DNA from: Actinomadura pelletieri DSM 43383
GTDB taxonomy: Bacteria > Actinomycetota > Actinomycetes > Streptosporangiales > Streptosporangiaceae
Length of the DNA: 64,000 nt
Direction of reading: 5' to 3'
Assembly (NCBI RefSeq): GCF_003634705.1
Contig: NZ_RBWU01000003.1
Span: 914,933 to 978,932 of the forward strand
Every line of letters starts with the position of its first letter. The first letter of the stretch is position 1. Positions 41,438-49,393 of this stretch are shown one piece after another. A program made the translations under genes and the position numbers. Under the pieces are notes generated by a model. It worked only from the letters and a program-made list of their open reading frames with translations, ran no database searches and was not told where the DNA came from.

Positions 41438-43507
41438 ATGCTGCTCTCACGCAAACAGCCACCATCACGGGGGCGCCTGCTGAAATGGGCGGTCCTGCTG
41501 TTCTGGGTCGTGGTCACGGTCCTGGCCGTCCCGGCGGCGGGCCGCCTCGCGGACGTCGTCGAGGCGAAGTCGTCCGCCGAACTTCCACGCGGCGCGCAGT
41601 CCACGAAGGTCGAGGAGCTGGCGCCGCGCTTCCCCGGCGGCGAACTCGCCCCGGGGATCATCGCCTATGTCCGGCCGTCCGGCATCACCGCCGCCGACCG
41701 GGCGAAGGCGGAGGCCGACCGCCGCGCCCTCGCCTCCGTGGCGACGAAGCCGATCGCGCCGCCGCAGCCGTCCGCCGACGGGAAGGCGCTGATGCTGCAT
41801 GTGCCGTTGACGGACGACGACACGCTCACCGACAAGGCCGAAAAGCTCCGCGACCAGTCCCTGGCGAACGCGCCGGACGGTCTGGAGGTCCGCCTGACGG
41901 GCCCGGCGGGCGGCGCGCTCGACGTCGGCGACGCCTTCGAGGACATCGACAAGACACTGCTCATCATCACGATCCTCGTCGTCACGGCCGTGCTGCTGCT
42001 CACCTACCGCAGCCCGATCCTGTGGCTGTTGCCGATCGCGAGCGCGGCGATCGCGCTCCAGGTGTCGAACGCTGTCGTCTACCTTCTCGCCGAGCACGCC
42101 GGCCTGTACGTGGCGGACGGCATGTCCGCGATCCTGAACGCGCTGGTGTTCGGCATCTCGACCGACTACGCGCTGCTGCTCCTCGCCCGCTACCGGGAGG
42201 AGCTGCGCCGCCATCCCGACCGCCACCGGGCGATGGGTGTCGCGTTGCGCCGTGCCGCCGCCCCGATCGTCGCGTCCGCCGCGACGGTCTCCCTCGGCCT
42301 GCTCTGCCTCCTCGCCGCCGACATGGGCTTCAACTACGCGCTCGGCCCGATCGGCGCCATCGGCGTCCTCGCCGGACTGGTCGTCGTCATGACGTTCCTG
42401 CCCGCGCTGCTCGTCGTCTTCGGACGCTGGGTGTTCTGGCCGCGCATTCCGCGTCCCGGCGACACGCCACCCGCACGCGGCGCCTGGGACCGCGTCGGCC
42501 ACCGCGTCGCCGCCCGTCCCCGCCTGGTCTGGATCGGCGGCCTCGCCGTCCTCGCCGCGCTCGCGTCCGCCGCCCTGGGCATCGACACGGGCCTGGACCG
42601 CGCGAACTTCCTTACGACCACTCCCTCCTCCACCATCGGCGAACGCCTCCTCGCGGAGCACTACCCCGGCGGTCAGAGCCGCCCGCTCCAGGTCATCGCC
42701 GACGCACCGGACGCGTCCCGCGTCTCCACGGCCCTGCGTGAAGCCCCCGGCGTGGCCCGCGTCCAGGACCCGCAGCCCTCCAAGGACGGCGGCCTCACCC
42801 GAATCGAGGTCGTCCTGGACGATCCGCCCGACAGCACAGCGGCCGAGCGGACCGTCCGCCGGCTACGCGAAACGATCCCCGACGCGACGATCGGAGCGAG
42901 CACCGCCGGCAGCATCGACGTGGCGGACGCGCAGGCCCATGACCGCCGGATCGTCATCCCGCTGGTGCTCGGCGTCGTCCTGCTCATCCTGATCGCCCTG
43001 CTCCGCGCCCTGATCGCCCCACTCCTGGTGATCGCAACCGTGGTGGCGTCGTACTTCGCGGCCCTCGGCGCGGCCTGGTTGCTGTTCCACCACGCCTTCG
43101 GCTTCCCTGCCCTCGACATCCAGGTCGCGCTGATGGGCTTCCTGTTCATGGTCGCGCTCGGCGTGGACTACAACCTGTTCCTCGTCTCCCGCGTCCGCGA
43201 GGAGGTGGGACGCGCCGGCCATCGCAACGGCGTCCTACGCGGCCTCGGCGTCACCGGCGGCGTCATCTCCAGCGCCGGGCTCGTCCTGGCCGCGACGTTC
43301 GGCGTCCTCGGCGTCATGCCGATCACAATGATGGTGCAGCTCGGGGTCCTGGTTTCCCTCGGCGTACTGCTGGACACGTTCTTCGTCCGCTCCATCGTCG
43401 TCCCCGCGCTGGCCCTGGACCTGGACCGCCACTTCTGGTGGCCCGCGCGCCTGTCGACACCCGAACCCGAGCCGAGCGGCACCCCGACCAGCCACGTCCG
43501 AACCTGA
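41438..43507 (+). CDS. MMPL-family RND transporter
   Basis: 689 aa with two repeats of one helix, a large outer domain and five helices (outer domains about 40-155 and 385-500). Each repeat carries the Asp-Tyr proton-relay motif: FGISTDYALLLLARYREEL and ALGVDYNLFLVSRVREEV. Such pumps export lipids, dyes or drugs by proton motive force. It is shorter than mycobacterial MmpL proteins and has no C-terminal cytoplasmic domain. ATG 41438 follows GGAAAGGAGAG. Confidence 0.93.
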   Translation: MLLSRKQPPSRGRLLKWAVLLFWVVVTVLAVPAAGRLADVVEAKSSAELPRGAQSTKVEELAPRFPGGELAPGIIAYVRPSGITAADRAKAEADRRALASVATKPIAPPQPSADGKALMLHVPLTDDDTLTDKAEKLRDQSLANAPDGLEVRLTGPAGGALDVGDAFEDIDKTLLIITILVVTAVLLLTYRSPILWLLPIASAAIALQVSNAVVYLLAEHAGLYVADGMSAILNALVFGISTDYALLLLARYREELRRHPDRHRAMGVALRRAAAPIVASAATVSLGLLCLLAADMGFNYALGPIGAIGVLAGLVVVMTFLPALLVVFGRWVFWPRIPRPGDTPPARGAWDRVGHRVAARPRLVWIGGLAVLAALASAALGIDTGLDRANFLTTTPSSTIGERLLAEHYPGGQSRPLQVIADAPDASRVSTALREAPGVARVQDPQPSKDGGLTRIEVVLDDPPDSTAAERTVRRLRETIPDATIGASTAGSIDVADAQAHDRRIVIPLVLGVVLLILIALLRALIAPLLVIATVVASYFAALGAAWLLFHHAFGFPALDIQVALMGFLFMVALGVDYNLFLVSRVREEVGRAGHRNGVLRGLGVTGGVISSAGLVLAATFGVLGVMPITMMVQLGVLVSLGVLLDTFFVRSIVVPALALDLDRHFWWPARLSTPEPEPSGTPTSHVRT

Positions 43508-43517
43508 GACACCCCAT

Positions 43518-43550
43518 GCCGGAGGGACGAGCGGGGGCCGTCCCTCCGGC
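43518..43550. terminator. bidirectional terminator between MMPL and VOC genes
   Basis: Perfect 12-bp stem GCCGGAGGGACG/CGTCCCTCCGGC (43518-43529 with 43539-43550) in the 42-base gap between the two convergent genes. Confidence 0.8.
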
Positions 43551-43948
43551 TACGCCTTCTCGGCCGTCACCATCACGGGATGCCCATCAGGGTCGGCGAC
43601 GTAGGCGATGCGTTCACCCCAAGGCGTATCGCCGGGGGCGACGAGCACCGGATGACCGAGCGCCGCCAACTCCTCGACCGAGGAGTCGACGTCGTCACAG
43701 TAGACGCACAACTCGAAGAAACGGCCGGAGATCGGCCGCTGCGCAAGCCCGTGAATCCCCGCTCCCCCCTCAGGCACCACCCCCAGCCCGATAAGCGACC
43801 CTTCACCGAGGCGCAGAGCGACGAACGTCGTCACCCCACCCTCCTCGAACCGATAGGTCTCCTCGAATCCGAGCGCATCGCGGTAGAACTCCAGCGACCG
43901 CTGCAGGTCATCGCACGCCAACATGGGAAACGCAGACCGAAATGCCAT
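43550..43948 (-). CDS. VOC (glyoxalase/bleomycin-resistance fold) protein
   Basis: 132 aa made of two beta-alpha-beta-beta-beta units: AFPMLACDDLQRSLEFYRDALGF and VYCDDVDSSVEELAALGHP, ending YVADPDGHPVMV. The metal-ligand positions of glyoxalase I are only partly kept, so an enzyme activity cannot be assigned. Convergent with the transporter gene. Confidence 0.88.
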   Translation of the reverse strand: MAFRSAFPMLACDDLQRSLEFYRDALGFEETYRFEEGGVTTFVALRLGEGSLIGLGVVPEGGAGIHGLAQRPISGRFFELCVYCDDVDSSVEELAALGHPVLVAPGDTPWGERIAYVADPDGHPVMVTAEKA

Positions 43949-44061
43949 GCCGCGACGCTACAACCCACCGCCGACACTCAGGCTCTGGGTGACGGCATGA
44001 TCGTGAAATAGGCTGGATTCGCGTCCGAACCGCATCGCTCGCCGACCGCGAGGAAGGACCC

Positions 44062-44820
44062 ATGTCCGCAGTACTGCTCAATGTCCTGATCGGCCTGGTG
44101 ACCAGCATCCTGAGCGGCGGAGGCGTGTGGCTGCTGAACCGTGTGAAGCAGGCGCGCAGGCTCCAACGCAAGGCCGTGTTCTTCGGCCTCGAAGGGGGCG
44201 CGCCCTGTGTCGTGGTGATGAACGACAAGGCCAGCGGGCCCGGTAGCACGGCGCACGACGACGTCCACGCCCTCGTCGAGATCGCGATGCTCGGACGTGA
44301 GCTGGGCAGCCCGGTCGACATCCGCAAGGCACGCGAGTTCCATGAGAGCAACGGCACCAGAACCGAGTTCTGCGTCGGCGGACCGGAAGGCGGCTCCAAT
44401 CCGCGCACCGGCGGACATCTCGCCGCGCATCTGCCCGGCGTCACCCTCACACCCTTCACCTCAGACGAGGACCGTCTGGCCTTCGTGGTCGACGGCGAGA
44501 CATTCAGGTGCGCCCGAGGTCAACAAGAACGTGCGTTGGTGGCCAAGTTCCGCCCCACCCCCGGTTCCCGCCCGGTCTTCATCATCTGCGGGCACACGTC
44601 CCTGGCCAACCGCGCCGCCGTCCACTTCCTGAAAAGCCACGACAACGAACTGGCCGCCTCCGTGGAGAGCGTCGAACAGTTCTGTCTGATCATCAAGGTG
44701 GACGCGATCCCGACCTACGGTTTCCAGGCGGCGACACTCGAACGGGACGTCACCCGCGCCGCCTTCGCCCCAGGCGAATCAAGAAGACCCGAGCCGCACA
44801 TGCAAGAGCCGCAGACCTGA
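44062..44820 (+). CDS. membrane-anchored protein of unknown function, Gly-rich motifs (252 aa)
   Basis: One N-terminal membrane helix (about 4-24, LLNVLIGLVTSILSGGGVWL) with no signal cleavage site, then a soluble domain of about 220 residues. Conserved-looking parts are VVVMNDKASGPGSTAHDDVHA, the Gly-rich turn CVGGPEGGSNPRTG, and FIICGHTSLANRAAVHFL, spaced as in a Rossmann-like or nucleotide-sensing (SLOG-type) fold; this is inference. I recall similar actinomycete proteins but no function. It is followed by tRNA-Glu on the opposite strand. Confidence 0.6.
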   Translation: MSAVLLNVLIGLVTSILSGGGVWLLNRVKQARRLQRKAVFFGLEGGAPCVVVMNDKASGPGSTAHDDVHALVEIAMLGRELGSPVDIRKAREFHESNGTRTEFCVGGPEGGSNPRTGGHLAAHLPGVTLTPFTSDEDRLAFVVDGETFRCARGQQERALVAKFRPTPGSRPVFIICGHTSLANRAAVHFLKSHDNELAASVESVEQFCLIIKVDAIPTYGFQAATLERDVTRAAFAPGESRRPEPHMQEPQT

Positions 44821-44844
44821 AGGCCCGCGGCTGCGTTTCTCGTG

Positions 44845-44917
44845 TACCCCCGAGCGGATTCGAACCGCCGTTACCGCCTTGAGAGGGCGGCGTCCTAGGC
44901 CACTAGACGACGGGGGC
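44845..44917 (-). tRNA. tRNA-Glu(CUC), copy 1
   Basis: 73-nt cloverleaf on the minus strand with acceptor GCCCCCG/CGGGGGT, anticodon stem CCGCC/GGCGG and loop CTCTCAA, T arm with TTCGAAT, discriminator A, no encoded CCA. Identical in sequence to the copy at 45313-45385. Confidence 0.97.
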
Positions 44918-45312
44918 AGGACCACATCTCCCACACGATCTCCGTGCGGACGACCTCCACCCTACCGGAGTTCCCCCACCACCTCGACCGCTTAACCCCA
45001 CCCACCAGAGGTTCCGGGCCTCAGACGAACACAACAAACCAACGCCCGGCAACCAACCACCGCCGAACCAGAAGAACGCACAGGCTCTCAGCCAAACGAG
45101 GAGGCGGAGCCCAAGAAAGGGAAACACCAGAACCCGGCGAAGCCGAACCAAGAACCGAAGAAGAAACCCACCCGCACAAAACCCCGGACATCAGCCACAG
45201 GGGGGCGTGGGGGGCGGAGCCCCCCACATCGGGGGTTCCAGGGGGTCGCCCCCTGGATAGACACGGAAACCAGGCGAAGCCGACCAAAGGTCGGCGAGCA
45301 GGTGTCGCCCAG
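44918..45312. other. spacer between two identical tRNA-Glu genes, with hairpins
   Basis: 395 bases with no supported gene. 45207-45227 is a 9-bp stem GTGGGGGGC/GCCCCCCAC with a 3-base loop, and 45238-45256 an 8-bp stem CCAGGGGG/CCCCCTGG. The middle (45000-45170) is unusually rich in A-containing codon-like GAA/AAC runs compared with the rest of the window. Confidence 0.6.
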
Positions 45313-45385
45313 TACCCCCGAGCGGATTCGAACCGCCGTTACCGCCTTGAGAGGGCGGCGTCCTAGGCCACTAGACGACGGGGGC
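45313..45385 (-). tRNA. tRNA-Glu(CUC), copy 2
   Basis: Same 73-nt sequence as copy 1: anticodon loop CTCTCAA, acceptor GCCCCCG/CGGGGGT, no encoded CCA. The duplicated segment extends only a couple of bases beyond the tRNA itself. Confidence 0.97.
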
Positions 45386-45410
45386 GTGTGTCCGCGTGTG
45401 GCGGACGCAG

Positions 45411-45482
45411 CTGGGGTACCAGGACTCGAACCTAGACTAAGTGAACCAGAATCACTCGTGCTGCCGATTACACCATACCCCA
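45411..45482 (-). tRNA. tRNA-Gln(CUG)
   Basis: 72-nt cloverleaf on the minus strand with acceptor TGGGGTA/TACCCCA (U1-A72), anticodon stem AGTGA/TCACT and loop TTCTGGT, T loop TTCGAGT and discriminator G, all matching glutamine identity. First of the three tRNAs in transcription order. Confidence 0.97.
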
Positions 45483-45629
45483 GTGAGGTACGGGCGCCCG
45501 GGCCGTTGGGCCGGGGTCGCTCGCGCCTCGATGAGAATACAGGACCTTGGGACCGCGACCAAAACGTTTGGCGCGGCGGGCCGCCGACCCGGGGGTCGGG
45601 ACGGTTCGGGAACGGGGCTCGGGGCGCGG

Positions 45630-46265
45630 TCAGCGGGTGAAGTCGGGTGGGCCGATGTGCCGGTTGCCCCAGTCGACGAGGGGACGCAGCCGGCGCCATG
45701 ACGCGCGGACTCGGGTCACCACTTCCGGGGTCTCCATCCACGGGTCGGCGGGCCAGCCTTCGTGGGCATAGAGGGAGCGGTGCCGTAGCAGGTCGAGTCG
45801 TGGGTGGTCGGGGGGCGTGCCGCGTGGCCTGGTCTTGAGCCGGTCTCCCCCGATCTCCAGTCCGGCGGCGCGCAGGTCGTCGACGATGGCCTGGAGTTCG
45901 GGGCCGTAGAGGTCGGAGCCGACGCCTTCGCGGTACCGGCGGAGCTGCTCGGGTGTGGGCGCGTACATGCCGCCGGCGACCATCAGCCCGTCCGCGTCGA
46001 TCTGGAGGTAGAAGCCCTCGCTGGTGTGGCCGCCCTGATGCGTCTTGTAGGGCGTCTTGTCCTTGCTGAACCGGACGTCACGGTAGGGACGGAAGAGTTT
46101 GACCGCGCCGAACTCCTCTTCCAGTTCGGCGCACAGTTCTCTCAGGGGTTCGCGCACATGGCGTTCGTAGGTGTCCTTGTGGGCTGTCCAGTACGACTTG
46201 CCGTTGTCGGCCTGGAGCCCCTCGTAGAACGAGAAGGCCTCCTCGCTGAAGCCGCCGAACGCCAT
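45630..46265 (-). CDS. DUF2461 family protein
   Basis: 211 aa, N terminus GGFSEEAFSFYEGLQADNGKSYW, then the family core FRPYRDVRFSKDKTPYKTHQGG and GFYLQIDADGLMVAGGMY. The family (TIGR02453) is found in many bacteria without a known function. It is 13 bases downstream of the FAH-family gene on the same strand, suggesting one operon. Confidence 0.88.
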   Translation of the reverse strand: MAFGGFSEEAFSFYEGLQADNGKSYWTAHKDTYERHVREPLRELCAELEEEFGAVKLFRPYRDVRFSKDKTPYKTHQGGHTSEGFYLQIDADGLMVAGGMYAPTPEQLRRYREGVGSDLYGPELQAIVDDLRAAGLEIGGDRLKTRPRGTPPDHPRLDLLRHRSLYAHEGWPADPWMETPEVVTRVRASWRRLRPLVDWGNRHIGPPDFTR

Positions 46266-46278
46266 GGGCGCTCCCCTC

Positions 46279-47046
46279 TCAGTCTCGGGCCACGACGCGG
46301 TTGGTCAGGGTGCCGACGTTCTCCACGATGACGGTCACCTCGTCCCCGATCTCCAGCGGTCCGACCCCGGCGGGAGTGCCGGTGAGGATCACGTCGCCGG
46401 GCAGCAGTGTCATGACCTGGCTGACGTACTCGACCAGGGTCGGTACGTCGTGCAGCAGCAGCGACGTGCGGGCGTCCTGCCGGACGGCGCCGTTGACGGT
46501 CGTGGTGATCGCCAGGTCGGCGGGGTCGGCCTCCGTCTCGATCCACGGGCCGAGGGGGCAGAAGGTGTCGAAGCCCTTGGCGCGCGTCCACTGGCCGTCC
46601 TTGGCCTGGAGGTCGCGGGCGGTGACGTCGTTGGCGCAGGTGTAGCCGAGGATGACGTCGGCGGCGCGGGACGCCGGAACCTCGCGGCACATCCGGCCGA
46701 TGACGACGGCCAGTTCACCCTCGAAGTCGACCCGCTCGGACAGCTTCTGCGGGTAGGCGATGGCCTCTCCGGGGCCGATCACGGCGGTGGACGGCTTGGA
46801 GAACACCACCGGCTCGGCGGGCGGCTCGCCGCCGCCCATCTCGCTGACGTGGTCGGCGTAGTTCTTGCCGATCGCGATGACCTTGCTCGGCAGGATCGGC
46901 GCGAGCAGCCGGACGTCGGCGAGCGGGAGGCGCTGCCCCGTGAACGTGAGGTCACCGAACGGGTGGGCCGCGATGGCGGCGACGGTGTTCTCCTCCACCA
47001 CGCCGAAGGACATGCCCTCGTCGGTGGAGAACCTGGCGATACGCAT
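46279..47046 (-). CDS. fumarylacetoacetate hydrolase family protein
   Basis: 255 aa. The catalytic domain shows KVIAIGKNYADHVSEMG, the metal ligands in VDFEGELAVVIGR (two Glu) and the later GYTCANDVTARDLQAKDGQW, ending GDVILTGTPAGVGPL and IGDEVTVIVEN. Likely a metal-dependent C-C hydrolase, decarboxylase or isomerase of an acylpyruvate-like substrate; the substrate cannot be read. In mycobacteria the homologue sits beside gltX and tRNA-Glu/Gln; here the tRNAs are present but gltX is not. Confidence 0.92.
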   Translation of the reverse strand: MRIARFSTDEGMSFGVVEENTVAAIAAHPFGDLTFTGQRLPLADVRLLAPILPSKVIAIGKNYADHVSEMGGGEPPAEPVVFSKPSTAVIGPGEAIAYPQKLSERVDFEGELAVVIGRMCREVPASRAADVILGYTCANDVTARDLQAKDGQWTRAKGFDTFCPLGPWIETEADPADLAITTTVNGAVRQDARTSLLLHDVPTLVEYVSQVMTLLPGDVILTGTPAGVGPLEIGDEVTVIVENVGTLTNRVVARD

Positions 47047-47119
47047 GTCAAGAGCCTAGCCGTTGCCGGGGACACGCTCCGGATGTCGCCGAGGTCCCCC
47101 GATGTCCCGGGACGTCCGG

Positions 47120-48448
47120 TCAGAAGCCGCAGGGCCTGCCGTCGAGCAGGCACGCCTGCGGGGTGGACGTCGCGCCCGCCGCGCCGAACTGGATCTCCCA
47201 TGTGCCGCCGGGTGGGATCGCGGGGGCGCCGTCCAGATTGCCGATCTCGGCGTTCTCCCCGCCGCGGACGAGCCGGGCGCCCCAGATGTTCTTCACGTTC
47301 GCGCCGGGGACACGGAAGGTCAGCCGCCATGTCCGCATCGGACGGTCGGTTCGGTTGGTGATGACCATCCGGCCCTCGAAGTACCCCTCGTCCTGTTGGG
47401 CGAGCTGGTAGGTGATGCCGTCGCCTTCCAGCAGCGGACCGATCGGCGCGGTCGACACGGCCGGTGCCGGGGACGCGGGCGGCTGCGCGGGTGTGCCTTC
47501 GGTAGGCCCGCCGGGCTGCGGAGGCGACGCGGGCGCCTCGCTGGGATTCGATCCGCCGGACGTCGCCGGGGCCGGTGCCTCCGGGGCGGCGGGCGCCGAC
47601 GACCGCGCCGGCGACGCCTTCTCCTCCGTCTCGGAGTTTCTGGTGACCAACACCATCGCGACCGCGGCGACGACGAGGAGAACCACCACGCCGATCAACA
47701 CGAACAGCAGCGGGCGCCGCGACCTCGACGGCGGCACTCCCCCCGAGGGCGACGCGAGAGGCGGCATCGCCGGGGCGGTCGCGTCGAACGGCGGCGGCGT
47801 GCTCGCCTCGGCGGGCTGTGTGGGCGCGTCGGCGGAGGCTTCGGCTCCTCCTGGGGGCGCCGGTTCCGCTCCGGCGCCGAACCGCGCGGTCCAGGGCGCC
47901 TCCTCGCGCATGACCGCCCGCTCCGGCTCGTCGGGCAACGTGGCCGGGTCGGACACGGTTTCCTCAGCGGTGGAGGCCTCGGCCGCCGTCGCCCCGGGCG
48001 GGACGGCGATGTCGGCGACGGAGGGGGCCACGGTTCCGCCTAGGGGCGCCGGTTCGGCTCCCGCGCCGAACTGCGCGGTCCAGGGCGCCTCCTCGCGCAT
48101 GACCGCCCGCTCCGGCTCGTCGGGCAGCGTGGCCGGGTCGGACGCGGTTTCCTCAGCGGTGGGGGCCTCGGCCGCCGTCGCCCCGGGCGGGACGGCGATG
48201 TCGGCGACGGTCGCCGAGGGCAGGTCCCGCGGCTCGTCCACGTCGTCGACCGGTGGGTCTTGGAGCGTGACATCCGGCGGGACGTCCTGAAGGGTCGCGC
48301 CGGAGTCGACGGGTTCGTCGATGACGGTCGACTCCGGTCCGGGCCCGGCGTCCCGCGGATCGGTGATCGTGTCGGGGACGTGGAACTCGTCGGTGGTCCT
48401 GTGGTCCGGGGGCGTGTACCCGGGCTCCTCGCGGCTCAACTCGTCCAC
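47120..48448 (-). CDS. membrane protein with CBM2-like C-terminal domain and internal repeat
   Basis: 442 aa. A long acidic, Pro/Ala-rich cytoplasmic region (1-235) contains a 63-residue tandem duplication. A basic stop (SRRP) and one membrane helix (about 240-262, LLFVLIGVVVLLVVAAVAMV) follow, then a Pro/Ser/Ala spacer and a final domain (about 345-442) with EGRMVITNRTDRPMRTWRLT and closing TPQACLLDGRPCGF. The CBM2-like domain and Cys pair match the protein at 14290-15192. No protease or enzyme part exists; it looks like a surface binder or adaptor. Confidence 0.72.
   Translation of the reverse strand: MDELSREEPGYTPPDHRTTDEFHVPDTITDPRDAGPGPESTVIDEPVDSGATLQDVPPDVTLQDPPVDDVDEPRDLPSATVADIAVPPGATAAEAPTAEETASDPATLPDEPERAVMREEAPWTAQFGAGAEPAPLGGTVAPSVADIAVPPGATAAEASTAEETVSDPATLPDEPERAVMREEAPWTARFGAGAEPAPPGGAEASADAPTQPAEASTPPPFDATAPAMPPLASPSGGVPPSRSRRPLLFVLIGVVVLLVVAAVAMVLVTRNSETEEKASPARSSAPAAPEAPAPATSGGSNPSEAPASPPQPGGPTEGTPAQPPASPAPAVSTAPIGPLLEGDGITYQLAQQDEGYFEGRMVITNRTDRPMRTWRLTFRVPGANVKNIWGARLVRGGENAEIGNLDGAPAIPPGGTWEIQFGAAGATSTPQACLLDGRPCGF
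47860..48225. repeat. 189-bp in-frame tandem duplication
   Basis: Two copies with period 189 (TCCTCGCGCA at 47901 and 48090) encode 63 residues each, including VADIAVPPGATAAEA and DEPERAVMREEAPW. They differ at several bases, some of them silent, so the duplication is not brand new. Lies in the cytoplasmic part of the CBM2-like membrane protein. Confidence 0.9.
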
Positions 48449-48530
48449 CTCGCTGTTCGTCGACCTCAGAGAGTCCGACGACGGTCAGGGTGGATCGGTT
48501 CATGACGAACCGGGAGGTGTCAGCCGGCGT

Positions 48531-48902
48531 TCAGGCGGTGTGGGCGGGTTCCACACCGCGTCTGGCGGCCTGCCGAAGCTGCCGGTTGAGCAGGTCGGTG
48601 ATCAGCTCGATGGCGTCGGGGGTGGACGCGTCGTAGGCGCCGCTGAGCCAGCGGGTGGCCTCCGCCAGCAGGTCCTCGGCCGTGTCGGCGGCGGAACCCT
48701 CGTCCGCGAGCCGGCCGAGGACCGCGCCGAGACGCATCGCCGCGTCGGCGCGGCCGGACTCGGCGGCCCTGCGGTACCAGTCCGCGGCCTGTTCCAGGTC
48801 GCCTTCGCGCTCGCAGGTCTCGCCCAGGATGAACGCCACGTCCGTCCACGTCCCGTCCGTCGGACGCCCAAGGTCCTCGGGGCTCCAGGGTCGGACAGAC
48901 AT
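48531..48902 (-). CDS. small Sel1/TPR-like protein (123 aa)
   Basis: A single repeat-like unit is clear: GDLEQAADWYRRAAESGRADAAMRLG, the pattern of Sel1/TPR helices, also seen in the kinase at 17554-18951. N- and C-terminal parts are charged helices. It probably binds protein partners. It is 82 bases upstream of the CBM2-like gene on the same strand. Confidence 0.7.
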   Translation of the reverse strand: MSVRPWSPEDLGRPTDGTWTDVAFILGETCEREGDLEQAADWYRRAAESGRADAAMRLGAVLGRLADEGSAADTAEDLLAEATRWLSGAYDASTPDAIELITDLLNRQLRQAARRGVEPAHTA

Positions 48903-49068
48903 ACGATCACTCCGGCGGTTCGGTCAACAGAGAAACGGCGCGGTGGAACGTCACACGCGCCGTGCCGGTACATGGTGGCCGCTCCACACGAAATCCGCCA
49001 CCTATTTCGCAACTTTCGACGAAAATTCCACCTGACCACACCGTACCGCCGCAAAGACGACCGTTCAG

Positions 49069-49350
49069 TCAGGCCGCCAGGACGTCCTGGTAGTCGGGGT
49101 GCTTGTCGATCCACTTCTTGATGAACGGGCAGATCGGCACGGCCGACAGGCCCCGGGCCCGCAGGTCGTCCAGCACGCCGCGGGCCAGCGAACCGCCCAC
49201 GCCCTTCCCCTCGTACGCGGAGTCGACCTCGGTGTGGATGAGGGCGACGGCGCCGTCCCCCGGCTCGTACTCGACGAACCCGGCGACCTCGCCGTCCAGC
49301 CTGATCTCGTAGCGGTTCTGCTCGGCCACGTCGATGATCTCGGTGCTCAT
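49069..49350 (-). CDS. GNAT-type N-acetyltransferase (YjdJ-like)
   Basis: 93 aa, the short GNAT form. The acetyl-CoA loop reads HTEVDSAYEGKGVGGSLARG, followed by CPFIKKWIDKHPDYQDVL, diagnostic for this subfamily (PF14542 type). ATG 49350 (MSTEIIDVAEQ) is preferred to one 18 bases upstream. Substrate unknown. Confidence 0.88.
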   Translation of the reverse strand: MSTEIIDVAEQNRYEIRLDGEVAGFVEYEPGDGAVALIHTEVDSAYEGKGVGGSLARGVLDDLRARGLSAVPICPFIKKWIDKHPDYQDVLAA

Positions 49351-49393
49351 GCCCTCGATAATGCCCACGTGGCCGAGGTCATTCCCCGCCGGG

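Noticed and set aside
44062..44820. Assigning the unknown membrane protein to a CBASS or other defence system
   Set aside because: No cyclase, nuclease, ATPase or other partner lies nearby; motif resemblance alone is too weak.
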